From the NCBI GenBank assembly GCA_027484985.1, contig JAIXRW010000039.1, positions 1-51,145 of the forward strand: a stretch of DNA of 51,145 bases, in the 5' to 3' direction. This document shows, piece after piece, positions 17,674 through 24,952 of this stretch (positions within the stretch are counted from its first letter, which is position 1; each line of letters opens with the position of its first letter). The notes beneath the pieces are model-generated. The model ran no database searches. It saw only the letters and a program-made list of their open reading frames with translations, and was not told where the DNA came from. This DNA is from Rhodobacter sp. (GTDB taxonomy: Bacteria; Pseudomonadota; Alphaproteobacteria; Rhodobacterales; Rhodobacteraceae). Both the position numbers and the translations under genes were made by a program.

Positions 17674-19715
17674 TCGGGGCGAAACATGCGCTGATACTGG
17701 CGGCGGGGCTGTTCCTCGCCGCCCTCGGCCGCGACGGGGTTGACGCTTGGATCGACGCCACCGCCCTGCCGCCCCTCGCCCCCGAAACCTCGACCCTCGT
17801 GCTTGACCGCGCGGGCCACCTGCTGCGCGCCTATACCGTGGCCGATGGCCGCTGGCGCCTGCCGCTCTCGGTCGCGGAAACCGATCCCGCCTACCTGTCC
17901 ATGCTCGTCGCCTACGAAGACCGCCGCTTTTACGACCACCACGGCATCGACCCCCGCGCCCTGCTTCGCGCGGCCCTTCAGGCGGCATGGAACGGCCGCG
18001 TCATCTCGGGCGGCTCCACCCTCACCATGCAGGTCGCCCGCCTGCTGGAAGAAGGCACCACCGGAAAGGTCGCCGGAAAACTGCGCCAGATGCGCGTGGC
18101 CCTCGCCCTCGAACGCCGCCTGACCAAGGATGAAATCCTGTCGCTCTACCTCCGCCTCGCCCCCTACGGCGGCAATGTCGAAGGCCTCCGCGCCGCATCG
18201 ATCACATGGTTCGGCAAAGACCCCGCCCGCCTGACGCCCGCGCAATCGGCCCTGCTGATCGCCCTGCCGCAAAGCCCCGAACGCCGCCGCCCCGACCGTG
18301 ATACCGACGCCGCAACCGCGGCCCGATCCCGCGTCCTCGCCCGCGCCGTCACGGCGGGCGTCCTCTCGCCCGATCAGGCCACCGCCGCCGAACGCGAGCG
18401 CATCCCCACCCTTCGCCAACCCTTCCCCGCCATCGCCCCCCACCTTGCAGACCGCGCCGTCACGGGCGACCGCGACAAAAGCGTGCATCACCTGTGCATA
18501 GACCGGGCCTTGCAGACCGCGCTCGAAACCCTCGCCGCCGACACGATCCGCGCACAGGGCGACCGCGTGCAAATCGCCCTCGTCGCCGCCGACCATACAA
18601 CGGGCGAGGTGCTCGCCTCGGTCGGCTCCGCCGCCTTTCAGGCCGATGCGCGGGCCGGTTTCGTTGACATGACCGCCGCCTTCCGCTCGCCAGGATCGAC
18701 CCTTAAACCCTTGATCTACGGGCTTTCCTTCGACGATGGCCTCGCCCATCCCGAAACCCTGATCGAAGACCGCCCCACCCGCTTCGGCACCTATGCCCCG
18801 CAGAATTTCGACCGCCAGTTCCACGGCACCCTCCGCATCCGCGACGCGTTGCAAATGTCGCTCAACATCCCCGTTGTCGAACTGCTCGATGCCTTGGGCC
18901 CCGAACGCCTTCTCGCCACCCTCGACCGCGCCGCCACCCCCTATCGCCTCCCCCCCGGAAAGCCGGGCCTTGCCATCGGGTTGGGGGGCATCGGCGTCAC
19001 GCTACAAGATATGGTTGGCCTTTACGCCATGCTCGGCCATGGCGGGGCCGCCCGTCCGCTGCGCTGGAACTGCGACACCCCCGCCAGCGCGCAGGAACGG
19101 CAGGTCATTTCCCGCGCCGCCGCATGGCAGGTGACAGATATCCTCACCGGCCTCGCCCCGCCCGCAGGCGCCCCCGCCAACCGCCTCGCCTACAAGACCG
19201 GCACCAGCTATGGCCACCGCGATGCCTGGGCCATCGGCTATGATGGCCGCCATGTCATCGGCGTCTGGATGGGCCGCCCCGATGGCACGCCTGTGCCGGG
19301 CGCCTTCGGCGCAGACCTCGCGGCACCCGTCCTGTTTCAGGCCTTCGCCCGCCTGAAACCCGACCTTGCGCCCCAGCCGCCGCCGCCACCCGAAACCCTG
19401 CTGCTGGCAAACGCCCAGCTGCCCCCGCCCCTGCAACGCTTCCGCCCCCGCAACGCGGCGTTTGCGGCCCCCGCCGATGCCCCCGTCATCGCCTTCCCGC
19501 CGCAGGGCGCCGAACTCGAACCCCTGTCGCAAGGCCTGCTTGCCCGGGTCCAGGGCGGCACCGCCCCCTTTTCGTGGCTGGCCGATGGCCGCCCCCTCGC
19601 CACGGGCGAAGCCGCACGCGAAACCCTGCTGCCGCTGACCGAAAAAGGCTTCACCACCCTGTCGGTGATCGATGCCGCAGGCCGCTCGGCCCGCGCCACC
19701 ATCCGCCTGCGCTAG
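17670..19715 (+). CDS. pbpC: Penicillin-binding protein 1C (bifunctional glycosyltransferase/transpeptidase)
   Basis: The protein has 681 residues. It has an N-terminal hydrophobic signal anchor (4-20), a GT51 glycosyltransferase domain with Glu83 in YEDRRFYDHHG and the GGSTLTMQ motif, and a transpeptidase domain with Ser343-Thr-Leu-Lys346, Ser397-Leu-Asn399 and Lys509-Thr-Gly. A C-terminal BiPBP_C-like beta domain covers about 590-681. It polymerises and crosslinks peptidoglycan; PBP1C is normally an accessory enzyme. ATGA overlap with the alpha-2-macroglobulin gene implies translational coupling, and the pair is thought to repair and protect breached envelope. A strong hairpin with six T follows within repeat R2. 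Confidence 0.96.
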   Translation: MIGAKHALILAAGLFLAALGRDGVDAWIDATALPPLAPETSTLVLDRAGHLLRAYTVADGRWRLPLSVAETDPAYLSMLVAYEDRRFYDHHGIDPRALLRAALQAAWNGRVISGGSTLTMQVARLLEEGTTGKVAGKLRQMRVALALERRLTKDEILSLYLRLAPYGGNVEGLRAASITWFGKDPARLTPAQSALLIALPQSPERRRPDRDTDAATAARSRVLARAVTAGVLSPDQATAAERERIPTLRQPFPAIAPHLADRAVTGDRDKSVHHLCIDRALQTALETLAADTIRAQGDRVQIALVAADHTTGEVLASVGSAAFQADARAGFVDMTAAFRSPGSTLKPLIYGLSFDDGLAHPETLIEDRPTRFGTYAPQNFDRQFHGTLRIRDALQMSLNIPVVELLDALGPERLLATLDRAATPYRLPPGKPGLAIGLGGIGVTLQDMVGLYAMLGHGGAARPLRWNCDTPASAQERQVISRAAAWQVTDILTGLAPPAGAPANRLAYKTGTSYGHRDAWAIGYDGRHVIGVWMGRPDGTPVPGAFGADLAAPVLFQAFARLKPDLAPQPPPPPETLLLANAQLPPPLQRFRPRNAAFAAPADAPVIAFPPQGAELEPLSQGLLARVQGGTAPFSWLADGRPLATGEAARETLLPLTEKGFTTLSVIDAAGRSARATIRLR

Positions 19716-19763
19716 GCGATCGCGCCACAAAAACGCCCCCCGCCGCGCCCTAGGCAAAGCGTG

Positions 19764-19880
19764 CCCCGAGTATTTGGACAAGGATGAAGCAGCAAAGTGC
19801 GCGCCCTGCTTTCACACTGGCCCAAATATCCCGGGGGGAAAGCGGCCACAGGCCGCTTGGGGGGCTGGCCCCCCTTTTTT
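19764..19880. repeat. Structured intergenic repeat, copy R2
   Basis: CCCCGAGTATTTGG at 19764-19777 is an imperfect inverted partner of CCCAAATATCCCGGGG at 19821-19836. Inside, GATGAAGCAG is opposed by CTGCTTTCA. Then come hairpin GCGGCC 19842-19847 with GGCCGC 19851-19856, and hairpin GGGGGG 19859-19864 with CCCCCC 19869-19874 followed by six T. It fills the convergent junction of pbpC and the ABC ATPase gene. The order of parts matches R1 and R3, although the sequences of the stems differ. Confidence 0.85.
19859..19880 (+). terminator. Rho-independent terminator of the A2M-pbpC operon
   Basis: Six G at 19859-19864, loop CTGG, six C at 19869-19874, then TTTTTT at 19875-19880. It is the last module of repeat R2 and reads in the pbpC direction; it ends one base before the ATPase gene's stop codon. 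Confidence 0.85.
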
Positions 19881-19881
19881 A

Positions 19882-20931
19882 CTAGCGCAGCCGCGCGCCC
19901 GTCGCCTCGTCGAAGAACAGCGCATCGGCGGCGTCAAAGCCCACACCCACCATCGACCCCGCGGCAGGGGTCACATCGCCCCTGGCCTCGATCACCAGCT
20001 TCTCGCCGCTCGGCGCGGTGACATGGATATAGGACACCCCGCCCAGCGCCTCGGTCATCTCGACCCGATGCGTCGCCCCTTCGGTCACGCGCAGATGCTG
20101 CGGCCGCAGCCCGACCGCCACCTTGCCCGCACCCGGCCTCAGCCCCGTGGGCACGGTAGCCGCCAGCCCCTCGGCCCTGACCCCGCCTTCGACCGCCGCG
20201 CCCGCCACGAAATTCATCGCAGGCGATCCGATGAACCCCGCGACAAAGCGGTTATCGGGGTTGTGGTACAATTCCAGCGGCTTGCCCACCTGCTCGACCC
20301 GCCCCTTGCGCAGCACCACGATCTTGTCGGCCAGCGTCATGGCTTCCACCTGATCATGCGTCACATAGATCATCGTGGCGCCAATCTCGCGGTGCAGACG
20401 GGCGATTTCCACCCGCATCTCCACCCGCAATTCGGCATCAAGGTTCGACAGGGGTTCGTCGAACAGAAAAACCTCGGGCCCCCGCACGATGGCCCGCCCG
20501 ATGGCAACCCGCTGCCGCTGCCCGCCCGACAGGGCCTTGGGCTTGCGGGCCAGATATTCCTCAAGCTTCAGGATGCGCGCGGCCTCGGCCACCTTGGCGG
20601 CGATCTCGGCCTTGGGGTGCCCGGTCATCCGCAGCCCAAAGCCCATATTCTCGGCCACGGTCATATGCGGATAAAGCGCATAGGTCTGGAACACCATCGC
20701 CACCCCCCGCTCGGACGGATCGGCATCGGTCACATCCCGCGCGCCGATGCGGATCGCACCGGCCGTGGTTTCCTCCAGCCCCGCCACCATGCGAAGAAGC
20801 GTGCTTTTCCCGCAGCCCGACGGGCCGACGAACACGCAGAACTCGCCATCCTCGATGGCCAGATCGACGCCGTGGATCACCTGCGCGTCACCGTAGCGCT
20901 TGACCACATTCTGCAAGGTTACGCCCGTCAT
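19882..20931 (-). CDS. Sugar ABC transporter ATP-binding protein (MalK/UgpC family)
   Basis: The 349-residue ATPase has Walker [10 protein letters not shown] at about residues 36-44, signature LSGGQRQRV, Walker [13 protein letters not shown] and the switch histidine in YVTHDQ. The C-terminal 110 residues form the MOI/TOBE-like regulatory domain of the MalK family. It should energise the MalF/MalG-type permeases encoded at 23165-24952, since no other ATPase is nearby. It is transcribed away from them, 30 bases downstream of the iclR gene, so regulator and ATPase likely share a transcript. The name MalK or UgpC denotes the family only. Confidence 0.94.
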   Translation of the reverse strand: MTGVTLQNVVKRYGDAQVIHGVDLAIEDGEFCVFVGPSGCGKSTLLRMVAGLEETTAGAIRIGARDVTDADPSERGVAMVFQTYALYPHMTVAENMGFGLRMTGHPKAEIAAKVAEAARILKLEEYLARKPKALSGGQRQRVAIGRAIVRGPEVFLFDEPLSNLDAELRVEMRVEIARLHREIGATMIYVTHDQVEAMTLADKIVVLRKGRVEQVGKPLELYHNPDNRFVAGFIGSPAMNFVAGAAVEGGVRAEGLAATVPTGLRPGAGKVAVGLRPQHLRVTEGATHRVEMTEALGGVSYIHVTAPSGEKLVIEARGDVTPAAGSMVGVGFDAADALFFDEATGARLR

Positions 20932-20961
20932 CCCGTTCCTCCCGTTAAACCCAAAGGCCGC

Positions 20962-21744
20962 TCATCCCTGTTCGGGGAACCGCCAGCTTTCCGCCTCGGC
21001 CGCGATCTTTCCTGCCGTTTCGCGTATCCGTCCCGACCCCGCCGCCAGCGCATCCAGCGTGGTGCGCGCCGTGGTCGATGTCACCGACAAGGCCCCGATC
21101 ACCCGCCCCGACCGAGCCAGAATCGGCGCCGCACAGCAGATGATTCCCGGCTCGTGCTCTTCACGGTCAAAGGCATAGCCCCGCGCCCGAATCGCCGCCA
21201 ATTCCGCCCGCAGCTTTTCGGGCGTATCCAGCGTTTGGGGCGTGAAGCGGTAGAAATTCTGCCGCTGGATCACCCGCTCCACCTCATCCCCCGGCAGAAA
21301 GGCCAGCATCGCCTTGCCCACCCCCGTGCAATAGGCGGGCCCCACCTTTCCGGCTTGGGCGAACATCTCGACGGGCTTGGCCGCATTTCGCTTGTCCACA
21401 TACAGGACCTGCCCGTTATCCATCTGCGCCAGATGGATCGTCTCGCCGGTTTCGCCTGACAATTCATCAAGATAGGGCCGCGCGATGGGGGCCAGCGACG
21501 ATGTCGCCCAGGCCGCATGGGCCAGCCGCACCAGCCGCACCCCAAGGCTATAGGTCTGCCTGTCGGGGTCATGGGCCAGCATGCCCTGATGCGTCAGCGT
21601 CTGGATCAACCGGTAAAGCGTGGCCTTGGGATAGGCCGATTGCTCCAGCAATTCGGTAAACCGTACCGGCCGTGCCGCACCGGCCACCATGTCCAGCACA
21701 TCCAGCGCCTTGCCGACCGTTCCATCCCCCGTTTCAGCGCCCAT
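20962..21744 (-). CDS. IclR family transcriptional regulator
   Basis: The protein has 260 residues from the ATG at 21744, which is preceded by GGAAGG at nine bases; the frame extends to 21810, but that segment overlaps the divergent promoter. An N-terminal winged helix (about 10-70, containing AYPKATLYRLIQTL) precedes the IclR effector-binding domain with GPAYCTGVGKAML and the C-terminal GALSVTS strand. IclR proteins usually repress or activate neighbouring catabolic genes in response to a sugar acid or aromatic ligand. Placed divergently to the galactoside operon, it most likely controls it through the palindrome at 21794-21815. The ligand is unknown; galactonate or KDGal is a guess. Confidence 0.92.
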   Translation of the reverse strand: MGAETGDGTVGKALDVLDMVAGAARPVRFTELLEQSAYPKATLYRLIQTLTHQGMLAHDPDRQTYSLGVRLVRLAHAAWATSSLAPIARPYLDELSGETGETIHLAQMDNGQVLYVDKRNAAKPVEMFAQAGKVGPAYCTGVGKAMLAFLPGDEVERVIQRQNFYRFTPQTLDTPEKLRAELAAIRARGYAFDREEHEPGIICCAAPILARSGRVIGALSVTSTTARTTLDALAAGSGRIRETAGKIAAEAESWRFPEQG

Positions 21745-21768
21745 CTGTCCCGACCTTCCGCTCCCCTG

Positions 21769-21797
21769 TTGACATACTAACGGATCAACCCCATAGT
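21769..21797 (+). promoter_or_regulatory. Probable sigma-70 type promoter of the galactoside operon
   Basis: TTGACA at 21769-21774, a 17-base spacer, then CATAGT at 21792-21797 (four of six to TATAAT). It points toward the binding-protein gene at 21851, and its -10 region lies inside the palindromic operator. Confidence 0.6.
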
Positions 21798-21815
21798 TTT
21801 CAATATTCAAAACTA
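21794..21815. promoter_or_regulatory. Candidate IclR operator, 22-bp palindrome
   Basis: The left half TAGTTTTCAAT at 21794-21804 mirrors the right half ATTCAAAACTA at 21805-21815. Twenty of 22 positions are self-complementary; the only exceptions are the two C at 21801 and 21808. It sits in the gap between divergent iclR and the binding-protein gene and overlaps the -10 box, as expected for repression. It is strikingly AT-rich for this genome. Confidence 0.7.
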
Positions 21816-21850
21816 AGTTTCACATAATGGAACCAAAAGGGAGGAAACCA

Positions 21851-23104
21851 ATGGTCCGTTACACAAAGGGCGCCGTCGCCCTGTCGGCAGCAATGCTGCT
21901 GGCAACCTCGGCCCTCGCGCAGGACAAGCGCGTCGTCACCTGGAACGCCGACTACGACCCGATCCCGCTTGCCGCGGCCGAAGCCCTGATCGCCGATTTC
22001 GAGGCCGCAAACCCCGAGATTGACGTCCAGCTGAACAACTTCGACCACGAAGCCTACAAGAACGCGATCCGCAACTTCCTCACCGCCGACCCGCCGGATC
22101 TGGCCAACTGGTATGCCGCCAACCGCATGCGTCCCTTTGTGGAAGCGGGCCTGTTTGCCGACATCTCGGATGTCTGGGCCGACAATGGCCTGAACGATGC
22201 GCTCGCCTCGTCGGTGCTGTCGTCCACGATCGACGGCAAGCAGTATGCGGTCCCCTACACCTACTACCAGTGGGGCATCTATTATAACCGCGACGCCTAC
22301 AAAGCCGCTGGCGTTGACCTGCCGGCCGATGGCGGCGTGTCGTGGGACCAGTTCCTTGCAAATTGCGAAAAGTTCAAAGCCGCTGGCATCGACTGCGTGA
22401 CCACCGGTTCCTCGGCGCTGTGGCCGGTTGCGGGCATCTTCGACTACATCTCGATGCGCACCAACGGCTACCAGTTCCACTCCGATCTCGCCGCAGGCAA
22501 GATCTCGTGGAAATCGCCCGAGGTGAAGGCCGTGTTCGACAACTTCGGCAAGCTCCAGCCCTTCGTCACCGCGAACCACGCCGCGATCGACTGGCAGGAT
22601 GCCGCAGCCCTGCTCGTGCAGGGCAAGGCCGCGAACTATGTCATGGGCAACTTCGCCGTTGGCGTGTTCAAGGAAGGCGGGATGACCAATGACAATCTCG
22701 GCTTCATGGTGTTCCCGGAAATCACCGCCGGTATCGCCCGTTCCGAAGAAGCCCCGACCGATACGGTCCACCTGACCAGCGGTGCCAAGAACCCCGAAGA
22801 CGCGAAAAAGCTGCTGGCCTATATCGCCAGCGCCGATGCGCAGTCGAAATGGAACGGCGCTGTGGGCCAACTGCCCACCAACAAGAACGCGACCGTTGAC
22901 GCGGCCGATCCGTTCCTGACCGCCGGCTTCCAGGCGCTGTCCACCGCGACGGGCGGCATCGCCCAGTTCTGGGACCGCGACGCCGATGCCGAATATGCCA
23001 AGGCCGGCATGGAAGGCTTCCAGCAGTTCCTCGTTCAGCCCGACCAGCTGGATGCGATCCTCGACCGTCTGGAACAGACCCGTCTGCGCCTCTATCCGCA
23101 GTGA
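21851..23104 (+). CDS. Extracellular sugar-binding protein of an ABC importer
   Basis: The protein has 417 residues from the ATG at 21851, which has GGGAGG seven bases upstream. The signal peptide ends ALA-Q at residue 23/24. The mature part has the family 1 solute-binding fold, starting VVTWNADYDP and containing the DGKQYAVPY and WGIYYN segments typical of oligosaccharide binders. It captures sugar in the periplasm for the permeases that follow. The enzymes downstream point to alpha- and beta-galactosides, but the ligand could also be a glucoside, given the nearby alpha-glucosidase. A strong stem-loop after the stop probably stabilises this mRNA segment relative to the permease genes. Confidence 0.94.
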   Translation: MVRYTKGAVALSAAMLLATSALAQDKRVVTWNADYDPIPLAAAEALIADFEAANPEIDVQLNNFDHEAYKNAIRNFLTADPPDLANWYAANRMRPFVEAGLFADISDVWADNGLNDALASSVLSSTIDGKQYAVPYTYYQWGIYYNRDAYKAAGVDLPADGGVSWDQFLANCEKFKAAGIDCVTTGSSALWPVAGIFDYISMRTNGYQFHSDLAAGKISWKSPEVKAVFDNFGKLQPFVTANHAAIDWQDAAALLVQGKAANYVMGNFAVGVFKEGGMTNDNLGFMVFPEITAGIARSEEAPTDTVHLTSGAKNPEDAKKLLAYIASADAQSKWNGAVGQLPTNKNATVDAADPFLTAGFQALSTATGGIAQFWDRDADAEYAKAGMEGFQQFLVQPDQLDAILDRLEQTRLRLYPQ

Positions 23105-23114
23105 TCTGACGACG

Positions 23115-23144
23115 CGGGCGCCCCTGACAGGGGGCGCCCGTTTT
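23115..23144 (+). terminator. Stem-loop between binding-protein and permease genes (partial terminator)
   Basis: CGGGCGCCCC at 23115-23124 pairs perfectly with GGGGCGCCCG at 23131-23140 and is followed by TTTT. In many importer operons such an element gives a higher level of binding protein than of permease, through partial termination or protection of the 3' end. Confidence 0.8.
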
Positions 23145-23164
23145 CCGTTCGAAAGGCAAGACAG

Positions 23165-24103
23165 ATGGCCGCCGACATGACCGCCGCTTCCGCAGCACCA
23201 CGCCGTGCGCGCAAATGGAACCAGCGCAGCATCGCGCCTTGGCTGTTCCTGGCGCCGGGTCTGTTCATGTTCACCGTCTATGTGCTCTGGCCCATCGTCC
23301 AAAGCATCACGCTGTCGTTTTACGACTGGAACGGTCTTTACAACAAGGATGGCCAGTTCACCGGCACCTTCGTGGGCATGGGCAACTATGCCGAACTGAT
23401 GTCGGACCCCGCCTTTGAAACCAGCCTTTGGAACAACCTCAAATGGTTGGTGCTCTATATGGCGGCGCTTCCCATCGGCCTGTTCATCGCCATTTTCCTG
23501 AACCAGACCGTGCGCGGTATCCGCATCTACAAATCGCTGTTCTTCTTTCCCTTCGTCATTTCACAGGTCGTCGTCGGCCTGATCTTCGCATGGTTCTACG
23601 CGCCGAATTTCGGCCTGTTCTACCTTTTGACCGAAAAGCTGACAGGGCAGGGGACCGCCATCCTTGCCGATCCCGATCTTGTCACCTATGGCATCATCGC
23701 GGCGGGGCTTTGGCCGCAAATCGCCTATGTGATGATCCTTTACCTGACCGGCCTGAACAACGTCGCCCCCGACCAGATCGAGGCCGCGCGCCTTGACGGG
23801 GCCAAGGGCTGGCGGATGCTGTGGTTCGTCGTTCTGCCGCAACTGCGCCCCGCGACCTTCATCGCCGTGATCGTCACCGTGATCGGCGCGCTGCGGTCCT
23901 TCGACCTTGTATCCATCATGACGAATGGCGGCCCCTTCGGGTCGTCGCGTGTGCTGTCCTATTATATGTTCGAAATGGCGCTTGGCGAATATGGCTATCG
24001 CATGGGCTTTGGCGCGGCCATCGCCGTGGTGCTGTTCGCCATCATGATGGTCTTCATCTCGGGCTTCATCTGGAAGATGTGGCGCGACGAAACGGAGCGT
24101 TGA
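23165..24103 (+). CDS. Sugar ABC transporter permease, MalF type
   Basis: This 312-residue inner-membrane protein has about six transmembrane helices, beginning APWLFLAPGLFMFTVYVLWP. The cytoplasmic EAA loop that docks on the ATPase reads EAARLDGAKGWRMLWFVVLP. It forms the translocation pore with the next gene's product. The start lies 60 bases after the binding-protein stop, beyond the stem-loop; GAAAGG lies upstream. The N-terminal 25 residues are Ala/Arg-rich and cytoplasmic. Substrate is inferred only from context. Confidence 0.94.
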   Translation: MAADMTAASAAPRRARKWNQRSIAPWLFLAPGLFMFTVYVLWPIVQSITLSFYDWNGLYNKDGQFTGTFVGMGNYAELMSDPAFETSLWNNLKWLVLYMAALPIGLFIAIFLNQTVRGIRIYKSLFFFPFVISQVVVGLIFAWFYAPNFGLFYLLTEKLTGQGTAILADPDLVTYGIIAAGLWPQIAYVMILYLTGLNNVAPDQIEAARLDGAKGWRMLWFVVLPQLRPATFIAVIVTVIGALRSFDLVSIMTNGGPFGSSRVLSYYMFEMALGEYGYRMGFGAAIAVVLFAIMMVFISGFIWKMWRDETER

Positions 24104-24106
24104 TCC

Positions 24107-24952
24107 ATGTTTCCCCGTCCCATCCAGCAATCCGGCCAAGCCGCGCAATGGCTTTACACCATCGCGCTGCCCGTCGCGCTGATCATCTGGCTTTTCCCGC
24201 TTTTGGGCGTCGCACTCACCTCGTTGCGCCCCGCATCCGACCTTGCCCAAGGCAACTATTTCGGCATGCCCTCGGGCATCGCATGGGAAAACTACGCCTA
24301 TATCTTCACCAAAACGCCCATCGGCCAATACATGGTCAACTCGCTTTGGGTCACGATCCCCACGGTGGTGGGCGCGGTCAGCCTGTCGCTGATGACGGGC
24401 TTTGCGCTGGCGGTTTACGGCTTCCGCGGCAACATCCTTGTGTTCTTCATGTTCGTCGCGGGCAATTTCGTGCCTTTCCAGATCCTCATGGTCCCCGTGC
24501 GCGACATGACGCTGCAACTGGGCATGTATGACACATGGTATGGCCTCGCGCTGTTTCACATCGCCTTCCAGACCGGCTTTTGCACCCTGTTCATGCGGAA
24601 CTTCATCAAGGCCCTGCCCTACGAACTGATCGAGGCCGCCCGTGTCGAAGGCGTGGCCGAATGGCGCATCTTCTGGTTCATCGTCCTGCCCCTGATGCGC
24701 CCCGCCATCGCCGCCCTGTCGGTGCTGGTCTTCACCTTCATCTGGAACGACTTTTTCTGGGCCACCGTCCTGACCCAAGGCGTTGACAGCCAGCCCATCA
24801 CCGCGGGCCTTTCCTCGCTTAACGGCCAATGGATCGCGCAATGGCATCTGGTGTCGGCAGGCTCCATCCTTGCCGCCCTGCCGCCGGTGCTGATGTTCTT
24901 CCTGATGCAAAAGCACTTCATCGCAGGCCTTACGCTGGGGGCCGTCAAGTGA
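24107..24952 (+). CDS. Sugar ABC transporter permease, MalG type
   Basis: This is a 281-residue inner-membrane permease with six predicted helices and the EAA loop EAARVEGVAEWRIFWFIVLP. It pairs with the MalF-type subunit encoded three bases upstream. Its stop overlaps the GTG start of the alpha-galactosidase gene, so transport and hydrolysis are translationally coupled. Confidence 0.94.
   Translation: MFPRPIQQSGQAAQWLYTIALPVALIIWLFPLLGVALTSLRPASDLAQGNYFGMPSGIAWENYAYIFTKTPIGQYMVNSLWVTIPTVVGAVSLSLMTGFALAVYGFRGNILVFFMFVAGNFVPFQILMVPVRDMTLQLGMYDTWYGLALFHIAFQTGFCTLFMRNFIKALPYELIEAARVEGVAEWRIFWFIVLPLMRPAIAALSVLVFTFIWNDFFWATVLTQGVDSQPITAGLSSLNGQWIAQWHLVSAGSILAALPPVLMFFLMQKHFIAGLTLGAVK

Noticed and set aside
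15907..17988. Minus-strand open frame of 693 codons
   Set aside because: Antisense shadow of A2M and pbpC, with no recognisable domain.
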